A model generated the notes under the pieces. It did not search any database, had not been told where the DNA came from, and saw only the letters and a list, made by a program, of their open reading frames with translations. From Streptomyces caelestis (lineage in GTDB: Bacteria; Actinomycetota; Actinomycetes; Streptomycetales; Streptomycetaceae), in NCBI RefSeq assembly GCF_014205255.1, contig NZ_JACHNE010000001.1, forward strand, positions 5,022,001 to 5,086,000: a stretch of DNA of 64,000 bases. The letters are read 5' to 3'. Position numbers and translations under genes: made by a program. Position 1 is the first letter of the stretch. Every line of letters begins with the position of its first letter. Below are positions 8,003-16,404 of this stretch, one piece after another.

Positions 8003-8905
8003 ATGAACGGTGACGCGCTCAGCCAGGATCCCGCCGAGCTGCAGAGGAGAATCGACAGCAGCAAGGCGCACCCGGCCCGGGTCTACGACGTCTTCCTCGG
8101 CGGCAAGGACCACTACCCGGCCGACCGGGACGCGGCCGCCGCCGCGCTCGCCGCCAACCCGCGCGGTTACCTCGACGTACGGCACAACCGCGACTTCCTG
8201 CGCCGCGCGGTGACCACGCTGGTCGAGCGGGACGGCATCCGGCAGTTCCTCGACATCGGCACGGGACTGCCGACCGCCGAGAACGTGCACCAGATCGCGC
8301 AGCGCATCGCGCCCGACTCGCGGGTCGTGTACGTCGACAACGACCCGGTCGTGCTCGCGCACGCGCGGGCCCTGCTGACGAGCGGGCCCGAGGGGCGTAC
8401 GGACTACATCGACGCCGATCTGCGGGACCCGGCCCGCATCCTGGAACAGGCCGCCAAGACCCTGGACTTCGACCAGCCGGTCGCGCTCTGCTTGGTCGCC
8501 ATCCTGCACTTCGTCGCGGACGAGGAGGCGTATCCGCTGGTGCGCGAGCTGCTCGACGCGCTGCCCGCCGGCAGCCGGCTGGTGCTCAGCCACCTCACCG
8601 AGGACCTCAACCCCGAGAACATCCGCGCGGTGCAGCGGACATACACCGAGCGGGGGTTCACCTTCGTGCTGCGGTCCCGGGCGGAGGTGGAGCGGTTCTT
8701 CACGGAGAACTCCCTGGAGATCGCCGACCCGGGGGTCGTGCCCGCGCACCGCTGGCGGCCCGACCACGCGGCTCCCGCCCCCGAGCGGCCGGAGGAGTCG
8801 TACCTCGCCGGCCTCGACGACATCGACAAGGTCCGCTACCACGACATCAACGACGTCACGGACGCGGACATCAACGTGTACGCGGGGATGGCCGCCAAGG
8901 GCTGA
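8003..8905 (+). CDS. SAM-dependent methyltransferase, SCO-type (Methyltransf_19/DUF574)
   Basis: 300 residues from the ATG preceded by AGGGAGA; an earlier in-frame ATG at 7973 lacks an RBS. Hallmarks of the Streptomyces family are ARVYDVFLGGKDHYPADR, motif I FLDIGTGLPT (~residue 85), YVDNDPVVLAHARALL and LVLSHLTED. The family has many paralogues in Streptomyces with few known substrates, so only SAM-dependent methyl transfer can be predicted. It is monocistronic. Confidence 0.88.
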   Translation: MNGDALSQDPAELQRRIDSSKAHPARVYDVFLGGKDHYPADRDAAAAALAANPRGYLDVRHNRDFLRRAVTTLVERDGIRQFLDIGTGLPTAENVHQIAQRIAPDSRVVYVDNDPVVLAHARALLTSGPEGRTDYIDADLRDPARILEQAAKTLDFDQPVALCLVAILHFVADEEAYPLVRELLDALPAGSRLVLSHLTEDLNPENIRAVQRTYTERGFTFVLRSRAEVERFFTENSLEIADPGVVPAHRWRPDHAAPAPERPEESYLAGLDDIDKVRYHDINDVTDADINVYAGMAAKG

Positions 8906-9000
8906 GCGGGGTGTCCGGATCGCGGAAATGTGTCTGTAGGCGGCAGGTACTTCTCTAGGCTGCGGCGCACAGTCGTCACCGCAGTCGAAGGAGCCGTGTC

Positions 9001-10236
9001 ATGACCGTCACCGAGCCCGCGCCCGCGCCGCCCGCCCACTCTCCCGTGCCGCCGCTCGCCGCGCGGGTGCGATCGGTCGGCGGTTCTCCCGTGCGGGACA
9101 TCCTGGCCGTCACCGCCCGCCCCGAGGTGATCAACTTCGCGGGCGGGCTGCCGGCGCCGGAGCTGTTCGACGCGGAGGGCATCGCGGCCACGTACCGGGC
9201 CGTCCTCGCCGAGGAGCCCGCGAGGGCGTTGCAGTACTCCACGACCGAGGGCGAGCCCGTGCTGCGGGCCGCGCTCGCCGACCGCACCACGGCACGCGGA
9301 CTGCCGACCGGCCCCGACGACCTGCTCGTCACCACCGGCTCCCAGCAGGCCCTCTCGCTCCTCACCACCGCACTGCTCGAACCCGGGGACACCGTCCTCG
9401 TCGAGAACCCCTGCTATCTGGCGGCCCTCCAGGCGTTCGGCTTCGCCGGAGCCCGGGTCGTGGCCGTGCCCGGAGACGAGCACGGTGTCGATCCCGAGGC
9501 GCTGGAGGACCTCGTGGTGCGCGAGCGGCCCAAGCTGCTCTACACCGTGCCCACCTTCCAGAACCCCACCGGCCGCACACTGCCCGCCGAGCGGCGCGCC
9601 GCCGTGGCCGCCGTCGCCGCCCGGCGCGGGCTGTGGATCGTCGAGGACGACCCCTACGGAGAGCTCCGCTACGAGGGCGCACGCGTGCCGTGGATCGCCT
9701 CCCACCCGGGCGCCGAGGACCGTACGGTCCTGCTCGGCAGCTTCTCCAAGGTGATGGCGCCCGGTCTGCGGCTGGGCTGGCTGCGCGCGCCCGGTGAGCT
9801 GCGGCGCGCCTGTGCCGTCGCCAAGCAGGCCGCCGACCTGCACACACCGACCGTCAACCAGCTCGCCGCGGCCCGGTACCTCGCCGACCACGACCTGGAC
9901 GCCCACGTCACGCGCGTCGCCGGCGTGTACCGCGAACGCCGGGACGCCATGCTCGCGGGGCTGCCCGGCGCGCTGCCCGAGGGATCGGACTGGACCCGGC
10001 CCGAGGGCGGCATGTTCCTCTGGGCGCGCCTGCCGGAGCCGTACGACACGACGGCCCTGCTGCCGCAGGTGGTGCGGTACGACGTGGCGTACGTCCCGGG
10101 CGCCCCCTTCCACGCCGGCACGCCCGACCGCAGGACCCTGCGGCTGTGCTTCGTGACGCAGACGCCGGAGGAGATCGAGGAAGGGCTGCGGAGGCTGGGG
10201 AAGGGGCTGCGGGCCGGCATGACGGCAGGCTCATGA
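9001..10236 (+). CDS. PLP-dependent aminotransferase, fold type I (LysN/MocR-AT-like)
   Basis: 411 residues with RBS GAAGGAG. Class I/II aminotransferase domain without a GntR domain: GSQQALSLLTTALLEPGD, NPTGRTLP, the aspartate segment VEDDPYGELRYEG, and Lys250 in SFSKVMAPGLRLGW as the PLP Schiff-base residue, then a C-terminal LRLCFVTQTPEEI. Closest in pattern to 2-aminoadipate/aromatic/valine-pyruvate transaminases; the amino donor cannot be told. Neighbours give no pathway context. Confidence 0.88.
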   Translation: MTVTEPAPAPPAHSPVPPLAARVRSVGGSPVRDILAVTARPEVINFAGGLPAPELFDAEGIAATYRAVLAEEPARALQYSTTEGEPVLRAALADRTTARGLPTGPDDLLVTTGSQQALSLLTTALLEPGDTVLVENPCYLAALQAFGFAGARVVAVPGDEHGVDPEALEDLVVRERPKLLYTVPTFQNPTGRTLPAERRAAVAAVAARRGLWIVEDDPYGELRYEGARVPWIASHPGAEDRTVLLGSFSKVMAPGLRLGWLRAPGELRRACAVAKQAADLHTPTVNQLAAARYLADHDLDAHVTRVAGVYRERRDAMLAGLPGALPEGSDWTRPEGGMFLWARLPEPYDTTALLPQVVRYDVAYVPGAPFHAGTPDRRTLRLCFVTQTPEEIEEGLRRLGKGLRAGMTAGS

Positions 10237-10306
10237 CGGGGGCCTAGGACCAACGGCCGAGCGGCGGCTCCGCCTGTGGGACGCGGACGGGCGGGAGGGG
10301 TCTGTT

Positions 10307-10318
10307 TACGGTGACGGC
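10307..10318 (+). promoter_or_regulatory. Putative leaderless -10 for the N-acetyltransferase gene
   Basis: TACGGT (10307-10312) stands 6 nt before ATG 10319 and no Shine-Dalgarno is present between them. This is the geometry of leaderless Streptomyces promoters. Confidence 0.45.
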
Positions 10319-11152
10319 ATGCTGGACTCCATACAGTTCGACCTCGACGCGTATCTCCGGCGGATCGGATGGGAGGGGGAGCGGCGGGCCGACGCGGCCA
10401 CCCTGCGCGGTGTGCATCTGGCGCACCTGCGGGCCATCCCGTTCGAGAACCTCGACGCAGTGGGCGGCAGGGCCCCCTCCCTCGATCCGGCCGACCTCAC
10501 GGCCAAGCTGGTCCACAGCCGGCGCGGCGGCTACTGCTACGAGCACAACACGCTGTTCGCCCGCGCGCTGGAGGCGCTGGGCTTCCGGGTGACCCTGCTG
10601 AACGCGAGGGTCGTCGTCGGCGCCGACACCATCGCCAGCCGGCCGCGCACACACATGGCGTTGCTGGCCGACGTCCCCGGCGAACAGCGGCCGTACCTCG
10701 CGGACGTCGGCTTCGGGGCGATCGGCTCGCTGCTGGAACCGGTGCCGCTGGTCGCGGACGTCGAGTTCGCCGGGGCCGGGCGGCGGCACCGCCTGGTGCA
10801 CGTGCCGCACGACGGTCCGCTGGAGATGTGGCTGCTGCAGGCCCACGACCCGGCGAAGGACGACTGGACCGGGCAGTACGCCTTCACCCTGGAGCCCTTC
10901 GAAAAGCCCGACTTCGACGTCATCAACTGGCACATCGCCACCAACCCGCGCTCGCCGTTCGCCCAGCGCCTCTACGTCCAGCACGTCAGCGCCGCGCGGC
11001 ATCTCCTGCTCGACGGCCGGCTCCTCACGCGGACCCGCCCCGACGGGACGGTCACCGAGCGGGAGGTGACCGATGAGGCGGAGGCGCGGCGGCTCCTTGA
11101 AGAGGAGTTCGGCATCACCGCGCCGGAGGAGGTGACGCTGCTGACCGGCTGA
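10319..11152 (+). CDS. nat: Arylamine N-acetyltransferase
   Basis: 277 residues, the normal length. The catalytic triad is visible as Cys73 (GGYCYEHN), His112 (RTHMALL) and Asp129 (YLADVGFG); the family motif IPFENLDA is near residue 40. It transfers acetyl from acetyl-CoA to arylamines or hydrazines. Similar enzymes close amide rings in ansamycin synthesis, but no polyketide genes are nearby, so a detoxification role is more likely. It converges on the DUF4253 gene with a 9-bp gap. Confidence 0.93.
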   Translation: MLDSIQFDLDAYLRRIGWEGERRADAATLRGVHLAHLRAIPFENLDAVGGRAPSLDPADLTAKLVHSRRGGYCYEHNTLFARALEALGFRVTLLNARVVVGADTIASRPRTHMALLADVPGEQRPYLADVGFGAIGSLLEPVPLVADVEFAGAGRRHRLVHVPHDGPLEMWLLQAHDPAKDDWTGQYAFTLEPFEKPDFDVINWHIATNPRSPFAQRLYVQHVSAARHLLLDGRLLTRTRPDGTVTEREVTDEAEARRLLEEEFGITAPEEVTLLTG

Positions 11153-11161
11153 CGGGCCGCG

Positions 11162-11947
11162 TCAGTCCCACCAGAAGTGCCAGACCGGCCGGTCGAGGAC
11201 CTGGTGTCCGGCGTACGCCCGCAGTGTCGGGTCGGCGCCCTGCCAGACGTTGTCCGGGCAGAACGCGAAGTGCTCGGCGGCCACGGCCTCCGCGTCGGCC
11301 GTCGTGACGGGCGGGGCGGCGACCGACACCAGCAGGTGATCGAAGCCGAGGGCCACGACCCGTATGCCGAAGCGGTCCTCCCAGGAGCGCAGCACCGCGC
11401 TGAGCCGGGCCGTGTCACCCTCGTGGTTCGCCGGGCCCGTCCAGCCGATCGCCGTCGGTATGTCCGCGCTGCGGCGGGCCGGGACGAGAGCGAGGCGGGG
11501 GTCCTTCAGCGGGCTTCCGCCGTCGAGCAGCGAGTCCGCGACGCCGGCGGCGACCGCGTCAGGGTCCTGCGCGTGGGGGAGCGGGGCGGCCGGCCCGGGC
11601 CAAGCGCCACCCTCCGCGGCGTACTCCTCCCAGTACTCCGCGAGTACCTCCTCGGCGTCGTGGTCCCCGGGGTACGACACCTCGCCGGGCATCAACTCCC
11701 AGCGGTCCGGCCCGCCGTGCCCGTCCCCCACGTCGAGCACGACCGGCAGCAGTCCCGTGCGACGGGCCGGCTCCAGTGCCGCCCAGCCGCCCGGGAGAGC
11801 CCGCTCGTCCGCGTACCACAGCAGCGGCTCGTGCCAGGGACCCTCGTCCGTGGTGTCGACGAGTGCCCCGGTGGGGAGCCGGAGTCCGAGAGCGCCGCCG
11901 CTCGGGTCAGCCGTCAGCTTCGGCAGGATGTTGGGAAGAGTCGCCAT
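11162..11947 (-). CDS. DUF4253 domain protein
   Basis: 261 residues from MATLPNILPKL; ten extra residues are possible from a start at 11977. The C-terminal ~110 residues show the DUF4253 pattern (VLRSWEDRFGIRVVALGFDH, VAAEHFAFCPDNVWQG, HQVLDRPVWHFWWD). The family is uncharacterised, often near immunity-type proteins. No signal peptide or TM segment. It is divergent from the DinB-like gene. Confidence 0.8.
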   Translation of the reverse strand: MATLPNILPKLTADPSGGALGLRLPTGALVDTTDEGPWHEPLLWYADERALPGGWAALEPARRTGLLPVVLDVGDGHGGPDRWELMPGEVSYPGDHDAEEVLAEYWEEYAAEGGAWPGPAAPLPHAQDPDAVAAGVADSLLDGGSPLKDPRLALVPARRSADIPTAIGWTGPANHEGDTARLSAVLRSWEDRFGIRVVALGFDHLLVSVAAPPVTTADAEAVAAEHFAFCPDNVWQGADPTLRAYAGHQVLDRPVWHFWWD

Positions 11948-12018
11948 GATCGTGACTCTAGAGGCGACCACTGACAATCGGGCCGGCCCTTAGGACACGG
12001 ACTGACCTACCCGCTCCG

Positions 12019-12030
12019 TACGGTCCTCCC
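12019..12030 (+). promoter_or_regulatory. Putative leaderless -10 for the DinB-like gene
   Basis: TACGGT at 12019-12024, 6 nt before ATG 12031, with no purine-rich RBS between. It is identical in hexamer and spacing to the site before the N-acetyltransferase. Confidence 0.42.
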
Positions 12031-12531
12031 ATGACCACTTCCCCGGAGAAGACGGACCTGTCGCAGGCGCTCGCGGAGCAGCGGGAGTTGCTGCTGATCA
12101 CCGTGCGCGGACTCACCGACGCGCAGGCCGCGCAGCGTACGACCGTCAGTGAGCTGACCCTGGGCGGGATCGTGAAGCATCTCGCCCAAGCGGAAGAGGC
12201 GTGGACGCAGATCATGACCAAGGGCGACGGTGAACTCCCCGACGGCATGGCCGACATGGAGCAGTACCGCATGGCCGAGGGCGAGACGCTCCCCGCGCTG
12301 CTGGAGCGGTACGCGGCGGCCGCCCGGGCGACCGACGAAGCCGCGGCCGGGCCGCCGGACCTGGGGCGGAGTGTGCCGCTGCCGACGACTCCGTGGTCGC
12401 CGCCGGAGCCCGAGTACTGGTCGGCGCGCCGGATCCTGCTGCACCTGATCAGGGAGACGGCCCAGCACGCCGGGCACGCGGACATCGTCCGGGAGGCACT
12501 CGACGGCGCGAACACCACGGCCCAGCGCTGA
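12031..12531 (+). CDS. DinB-family protein (DUF664 type)
   Basis: 166 residues. The four-helix DinB/YfiT fold is indicated by LAEQRELLLITVRGLTDAQA, the metal-ligand type His in GGIVKHLAQAEEAW and a second His pair in HLIRETAQHAGHADIVREAL. Members act as metal-dependent thiol (mycothiol in actinobacteria) transferases or are uncharacterised. A detoxification role is inference. It is followed by three hairpins before argS. Confidence 0.85.
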   Translation: MTTSPEKTDLSQALAEQRELLLITVRGLTDAQAAQRTTVSELTLGGIVKHLAQAEEAWTQIMTKGDGELPDGMADMEQYRMAEGETLPALLERYAAAARATDEAAAGPPDLGRSVPLPTTPWSPPEPEYWSARRILLHLIRETAQHAGHADIVREALDGANTTAQR

Positions 12532-12565
12532 CCCGGCGCCCCGCCGGACGCGGGCGTCGAAGCAG

Positions 12566-12585
12566 CGCGCGGGACGTCCCGCGCG
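12566..12585. repeat. Perfect 20-bp palindrome
   Basis: A 20-bp perfect dyad centred on GAC|GTC in the intergenic space between the converging DinB-like gene and argS. It is either part of a compound terminator or a protein-binding site. Confidence 0.5.
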
Positions 12586-12592
12586 TGGGCCG

Positions 12593-12611
12593 GCCGCCGC
12601 TGAGCGGCGGC
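12593..12611. terminator. Hairpin in the DinB-like/argS convergent gap
   Basis: GCCGCCGC and GCGGCGGC flank a TGA loop. The second of three consecutive dyads in this gap. Confidence 0.4.
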
Positions 12612-12624
12612 CCGCCACAACGCC

Positions 12625-12660
12625 CGAGGGCGGCACTCCACGGGGGGAGTGCCGCCCTCG
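12625..12660. terminator. Strong bidirectional terminator hairpin between the DinB-like gene and argS
   Basis: Perfect 15-bp stem (arms 12625-12639 and 12646-12660) with a 6-nt loop. No U-tract, as usual for Streptomyces. It would end both the DinB-like transcript and the opposing argS transcript, whose stop is 22 bp away. Confidence 0.75.
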
Positions 12661-12681
12661 GCCCTGTCACCAGGGGCCGTC

Positions 12682-14454
12682 TCAGAGCCGCTCGGGCGTC
12701 CGGATGCCCAGCAGGGCCATGCCCTGGTGGAGGGTGCGGGCCGTGACGTCGCAGAGGAACAGGCGGTTCTCGATCTGCTCCGCCGACTCGGCCTTCAGCA
12801 CCGGGCACTTGTCGTAGAACGTCGTGTAGAGCGACGCCAGCTGGTACAGGTACGCCGTCATCTTGTGCGGGGCGTACTCCGCCGCCGCCTCGGCCACCGT
12901 CTCCGCGAACGCGTCGACGTGCAGGCCCAGGGCCCGCTCCGCCGCGTGCAGTTCCAGCTCGGGGTGCGCGGACGGGCGGGACTCGCCGGCCTTGCGCAGG
13001 ATCGAGCGGATCCGGGCGTAGGCGTACTGGAGGTAGACGGACGTGTCGCCGTTCAGCGAGACCATCTGGTCCAGGTCGAACTTGTAGTCCCGGTTCGCCG
13101 ACGTCGACAGGTCCGCGTACTTCACCGCGCCGATGCCGACCTGGGTGCCCCGCTCGGCGATCTCCTCCTCGGAGAGGTCCTGCGCCTTCTCCCGGACCAC
13201 CGCCGAGGCCCGGTCGATCGCCTCGTCGAGCAGGTCGACCAGGCGGACCGTCTCGCCCTCACGGGTCTTGAACGGCTTGCCGTCCTTGCCGAGGACCGTA
13301 CCGAAGGCGAGCTGCACCGCCTTGACGTCCTCGTCCAGCCAGCCCGCCCGGCGGGCCGTCTCGAAGACCATCTTGAAGTGCAGCGACTGGCGGGCGTCCA
13401 CCACGTACAGCAGCGTGTTCGCCTTGATGTTGAAGACGCGGTCGCGGATCGCCGAGAGGTCGGTCGCCGCGTAGCCGTAGCCGCCGTCCGACTTCTGCAC
13501 GATCAGCGGGACCGGCTTGCCGTCCGGGCCCTTGATGTCGTCGAAGAAGACACAGAGCGCGCCCTCCGAACGGACCGCGACGCCCGACTCCTCCAGCAGG
13601 CGGCAGGTCTCCGCGAGCATGTCGTTGTAACCGGACTCGCCGACGATGTCCTCGTCGCGGATCTCCATGTCCAGCTTCTCGAAGACGGAGAAGAAGTAGA
13701 TCTTCGACTCGTCCACGAACTTCTGCCACGTCGCGAGGGTCTGCGGGTCGCCCGCCTGCAGGTCCACCACCCGGCGCCGGGCCCGCGTCTTGAACTCCTC
13801 GTCGGAGTCGAAGACCTTGCGCGCGGCCTTGTAGAGGCGGTCCAGGTTCGACATCGCCTGCTCGCCGGAGGCCTGCAGATCCCCGCCGTCCCTGTGGTCC
13901 AGCTCGTGCGGGTGCTCCTCCAGATACTGGATGAGCATGCCGAACTGGGTGCCCCAGTCGCCGATGTGATGACGCCGCACCACCGTCTCGCCGGTGAACT
14001 CCAGCAACTGCACCACCGAGTCGCCGATCACCGCGGAGCGCAGGTGACCGACGTGCATCTCCTTCGCCACGTTCGGCTGGGCGTAGTCGATGACCGTGGT
14101 GCCCGGGTGCTCGGCGTGCGGCACGCCGAGGCGGCCGGTGTCGTCCGCGTAGCGCGCGGCGAGGTTCTCCGTGATCGCCCGGTCCGTGATCGTGATGTTC
14201 AGAAAGCCGGGGCCGGAGACCTCGACGTCCTTGATCACCTCACCCGACTCGACCCGGGAGACGACCTGCGTCGCCAGCTCCCGCGGGTTCGCCTTCTCCT
14301 TCTTCGCGAGGGCCAGGATCCCGTTGGCCTGGAAGTCGGCCCGGTCGCTTCGTCGCAGCAGCGGGTCCGCGGAACCGGCCTGCGGCACAGCCGCCGACAG
14401 GGCCGCCGCGAGGCGCTGGTGGACGGAGTCGCTGAGGGACGTGACCGAGGCCAT
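12682..14454 (-). CDS. argS: Arginyl-tRNA synthetase
   Basis: Charges tRNA-Arg. 590 residues from MASVTSLSDSVHQRL. The N-terminal Add1 domain is followed by the class I HIGH motif as MHVGHLRSAVIGD (~residue 130), and the C-terminal DALR anticodon domain includes YQLASLYTTFYDKCPVL and ends GIRTPERL. As in many ArgRS, no canonical KMSKS is seen. An 18-residue longer start (14508) exists, but family N-termini begin at the chosen Met. It is divergent from lysS. Confidence 0.96.
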   Translation of the reverse strand: MASVTSLSDSVHQRLAAALSAAVPQAGSADPLLRRSDRADFQANGILALAKKEKANPRELATQVVSRVESGEVIKDVEVSGPGFLNITITDRAITENLAARYADDTGRLGVPHAEHPGTTVIDYAQPNVAKEMHVGHLRSAVIGDSVVQLLEFTGETVVRRHHIGDWGTQFGMLIQYLEEHPHELDHRDGGDLQASGEQAMSNLDRLYKAARKVFDSDEEFKTRARRRVVDLQAGDPQTLATWQKFVDESKIYFFSVFEKLDMEIRDEDIVGESGYNDMLAETCRLLEESGVAVRSEGALCVFFDDIKGPDGKPVPLIVQKSDGGYGYAATDLSAIRDRVFNIKANTLLYVVDARQSLHFKMVFETARRAGWLDEDVKAVQLAFGTVLGKDGKPFKTREGETVRLVDLLDEAIDRASAVVREKAQDLSEEEIAERGTQVGIGAVKYADLSTSANRDYKFDLDQMVSLNGDTSVYLQYAYARIRSILRKAGESRPSAHPELELHAAERALGLHVDAFAETVAEAAAEYAPHKMTAYLYQLASLYTTFYDKCPVLKAESAEQIENRLFLCDVTARTLHQGMALLGIRTPERL

Positions 14455-14612
14455 AGGTAAGGGTGCCGTTCTCCTCGAGGGAATGGATAGACACGGCCAG
14501 TATCCCATGGGGGTAAAGCCGTTTTTCCGGGCGCGAGGGGGTCTGGGACAATGGTGCGGTCAGCCGTGCGACCGTACCGGCTGCCCGATGCAGAAAGAAG
14601 GACGTGCCGATC

Positions 14613-16349
14613 GTGGCTCAGAGCACCGAGACCACCGACTGGGTCTCCCGTTTCGCGGATGAGGTCATCGAGGAGTCGGAGCGCCGAGCCCCGGGCAAAC
14701 CCGTCGTCGTCGCGTCCGGACTCTCGCCGTCCGGCCCCATCCACCTCGGGAACCTGCGCGAGGTCATGACCCCGCATCTCGTCGCCGACGAGATCCGCCG
14801 CCGGGGACACCAGGTGCGGCACCTGATCTCCTGGGACGACTACGACCGGTACCGGAAGGTGCCCCAGGGCATCGCCGGCGTCGACGAGTCGTGGGCCGAG
14901 CACATCGGCAAGCCGCTGACGTCCGTCCCGGCGCCGAAGGGCTCCTCGCACGCCAACTGGGCCGAGCACTTCAAGGCCGCGATGATCGAGTCGCTGGCCG
15001 AGCTGGGCGTGGAGTTCGACGGGATCAGCCAGACCGCGCAGTACACCTCCGGCGTCTACCGCGAGCAGATCCTGCACGCCATCAAGCACCGCGGCGACAT
15101 CGACGCGATCCTCGACCAGTACCGGACGAAGAAGGCCCCCGCCAAGCAGCAGCAGCCGCAGAAGCCCCTCGACGAGGCCGAGCTGGAGGCCGCCGAGGGT
15201 TCCGGCGCGGCCGCCGAGGACGACGGCAGCTCCGCCTCCGCCGGGTACTTCCCGTACAAGCCGTACTGCGGCAACTGCGAGAAGGACCTCACGACCGTCA
15301 CGTCCTACGACGACGACTCCACCGAGCTGACGTACGCCTGCACCGCGTGCGGCTTCTCCGAGACGGTCCGGCTGAGCGAGTTCAACCGCGGCAAGCTGGT
15401 CTGGAAGGTCGACTGGCCGATGCGGTGGGCCTACGAAGGGGTCGTGTTCGAGCCGAGCGGCGTCGACCACACCTCTCCCGGGTCGTCGTTCCAGGTCGGC
15501 GGGCAGATCGTCGGGATCTTCGGCGGGAAGCAGCCGATCGGCCCGATGTACGCCTTCGTCGGGATCTCCGGCATGGCGAAGATGTCGTCCTCGAAGGGCG
15601 GCGTGCCCACGCCCGCCGACGCCCTGAAGATCATGGAGCCGCAGCTCCTGCGCTGGCTCTACGCCCGGCGCCGGCCCAACCAGTCCTTCAAGGTCGCCTT
15701 CGACCAGGAGATCCAGCGGCTGTACGACGAGTGGGACCGGCTGGACGCCAAGGTCGCCGACGGCAGCGCCCTGCCGGCCGACGTCGCCGCGCACTCGCGT
15801 GCGGTGCGCACGGCCGCCGGTGAGCTGCCGCGGACGGCCCGGCCGCTGCCGTACCGGACGCTGGCGTCCGTCGCGGACATCACCGCCGGGCACGAGGACC
15901 AGGCGCTGCGGATCCTGAGCGAGCTCGACCCGGAGCAGCCGCTGACCTCGCTCGACGAGGTGCGGCCGCGGTACGACAAGGCCGAGGCCTGGATCAACAC
16001 GCACGTGCCCGCCGAACAGCGGACCATCGTGCGCGACGAGCCCGACGCCGAGCTGCTGAAGTCCCTCGACGAGCAGGGACGGGAGTCGCTGCGGCTGCTG
16101 CTCGACGGCCTGGCCGACCACTGGTCGCTCGACGGGCTGACGCACCTCGTCTACGGCGTGCCCAAGGTGCAGGCCGGGTTCCCCGCCGACGCCACGCCCA
16201 AGGAACTGCCGCCGGAGATCAAGACCGCCCAGCGGTCCTTCTTCGCCCTGCTGTACCACCTGCTGGTCGGGCGGGACACGGGGCCGCGGCTGCCGACGCT
16301 GCTGCTGGCGGTGGGGCAGGAGCGGGTGCGGGCCCTGCTCGGGGAGTAG
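14613..16349 (+). CDS. lysS: Lysyl-tRNA synthetase, class I
   Basis: Charges tRNA-Lys using the archaeal-type class I fold. 578 residues. HIGH equivalent PIHLGN (~residue 45), KMSKS equivalent MAKMSSSKGG (~residue 330), and a Cys pair set CGNCEKD/CTACGF that may bind zinc. A Glu/Ala/Gln-rich disordered stretch at ~190-205 looks like a lineage insertion. I start at GTG 14613 because AAGAAGGA lies 10 nt before it; GTG 14604 (three residues longer) is almost on top of that RBS. A terminator follows 18 bp after the stop. Confidence 0.95.
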   Translation: MAQSTETTDWVSRFADEVIEESERRAPGKPVVVASGLSPSGPIHLGNLREVMTPHLVADEIRRRGHQVRHLISWDDYDRYRKVPQGIAGVDESWAEHIGKPLTSVPAPKGSSHANWAEHFKAAMIESLAELGVEFDGISQTAQYTSGVYREQILHAIKHRGDIDAILDQYRTKKAPAKQQQPQKPLDEAELEAAEGSGAAAEDDGSSASAGYFPYKPYCGNCEKDLTTVTSYDDDSTELTYACTACGFSETVRLSEFNRGKLVWKVDWPMRWAYEGVVFEPSGVDHTSPGSSFQVGGQIVGIFGGKQPIGPMYAFVGISGMAKMSSSKGGVPTPADALKIMEPQLLRWLYARRRPNQSFKVAFDQEIQRLYDEWDRLDAKVADGSALPADVAAHSRAVRTAAGELPRTARPLPYRTLASVADITAGHEDQALRILSELDPEQPLTSLDEVRPRYDKAEAWINTHVPAEQRTIVRDEPDAELLKSLDEQGRESLRLLLDGLADHWSLDGLTHLVYGVPKVQAGFPADATPKELPPEIKTAQRSFFALLYHLLVGRDTGPRLPTLLLAVGQERVRALLGE

Positions 16350-16366
16350 TCACCGCCGGTGTGTGG

Positions 16367-16394
16367 GAAGGGGCCCTGTACGCGGGGCCCCTTC
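16367..16394 (+). terminator. lysS terminator
   Basis: Stem GAAGGGGCCC/GGGCCCCTTC (10 bp, 8-nt loop) followed by TCTCTT. It sits between the lysS stop and the converging DUF2637 gene and could serve both. Confidence 0.75.
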
Positions 16395-16404
16395 TCTCTT
16401 GCCC

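Noticed and set aside
14455..14612. T-box or other amino-acid riboswitch between argS and lysS
   Set aside because: No T-box sequence or specifier stem is recognisable in the 158-bp gap.
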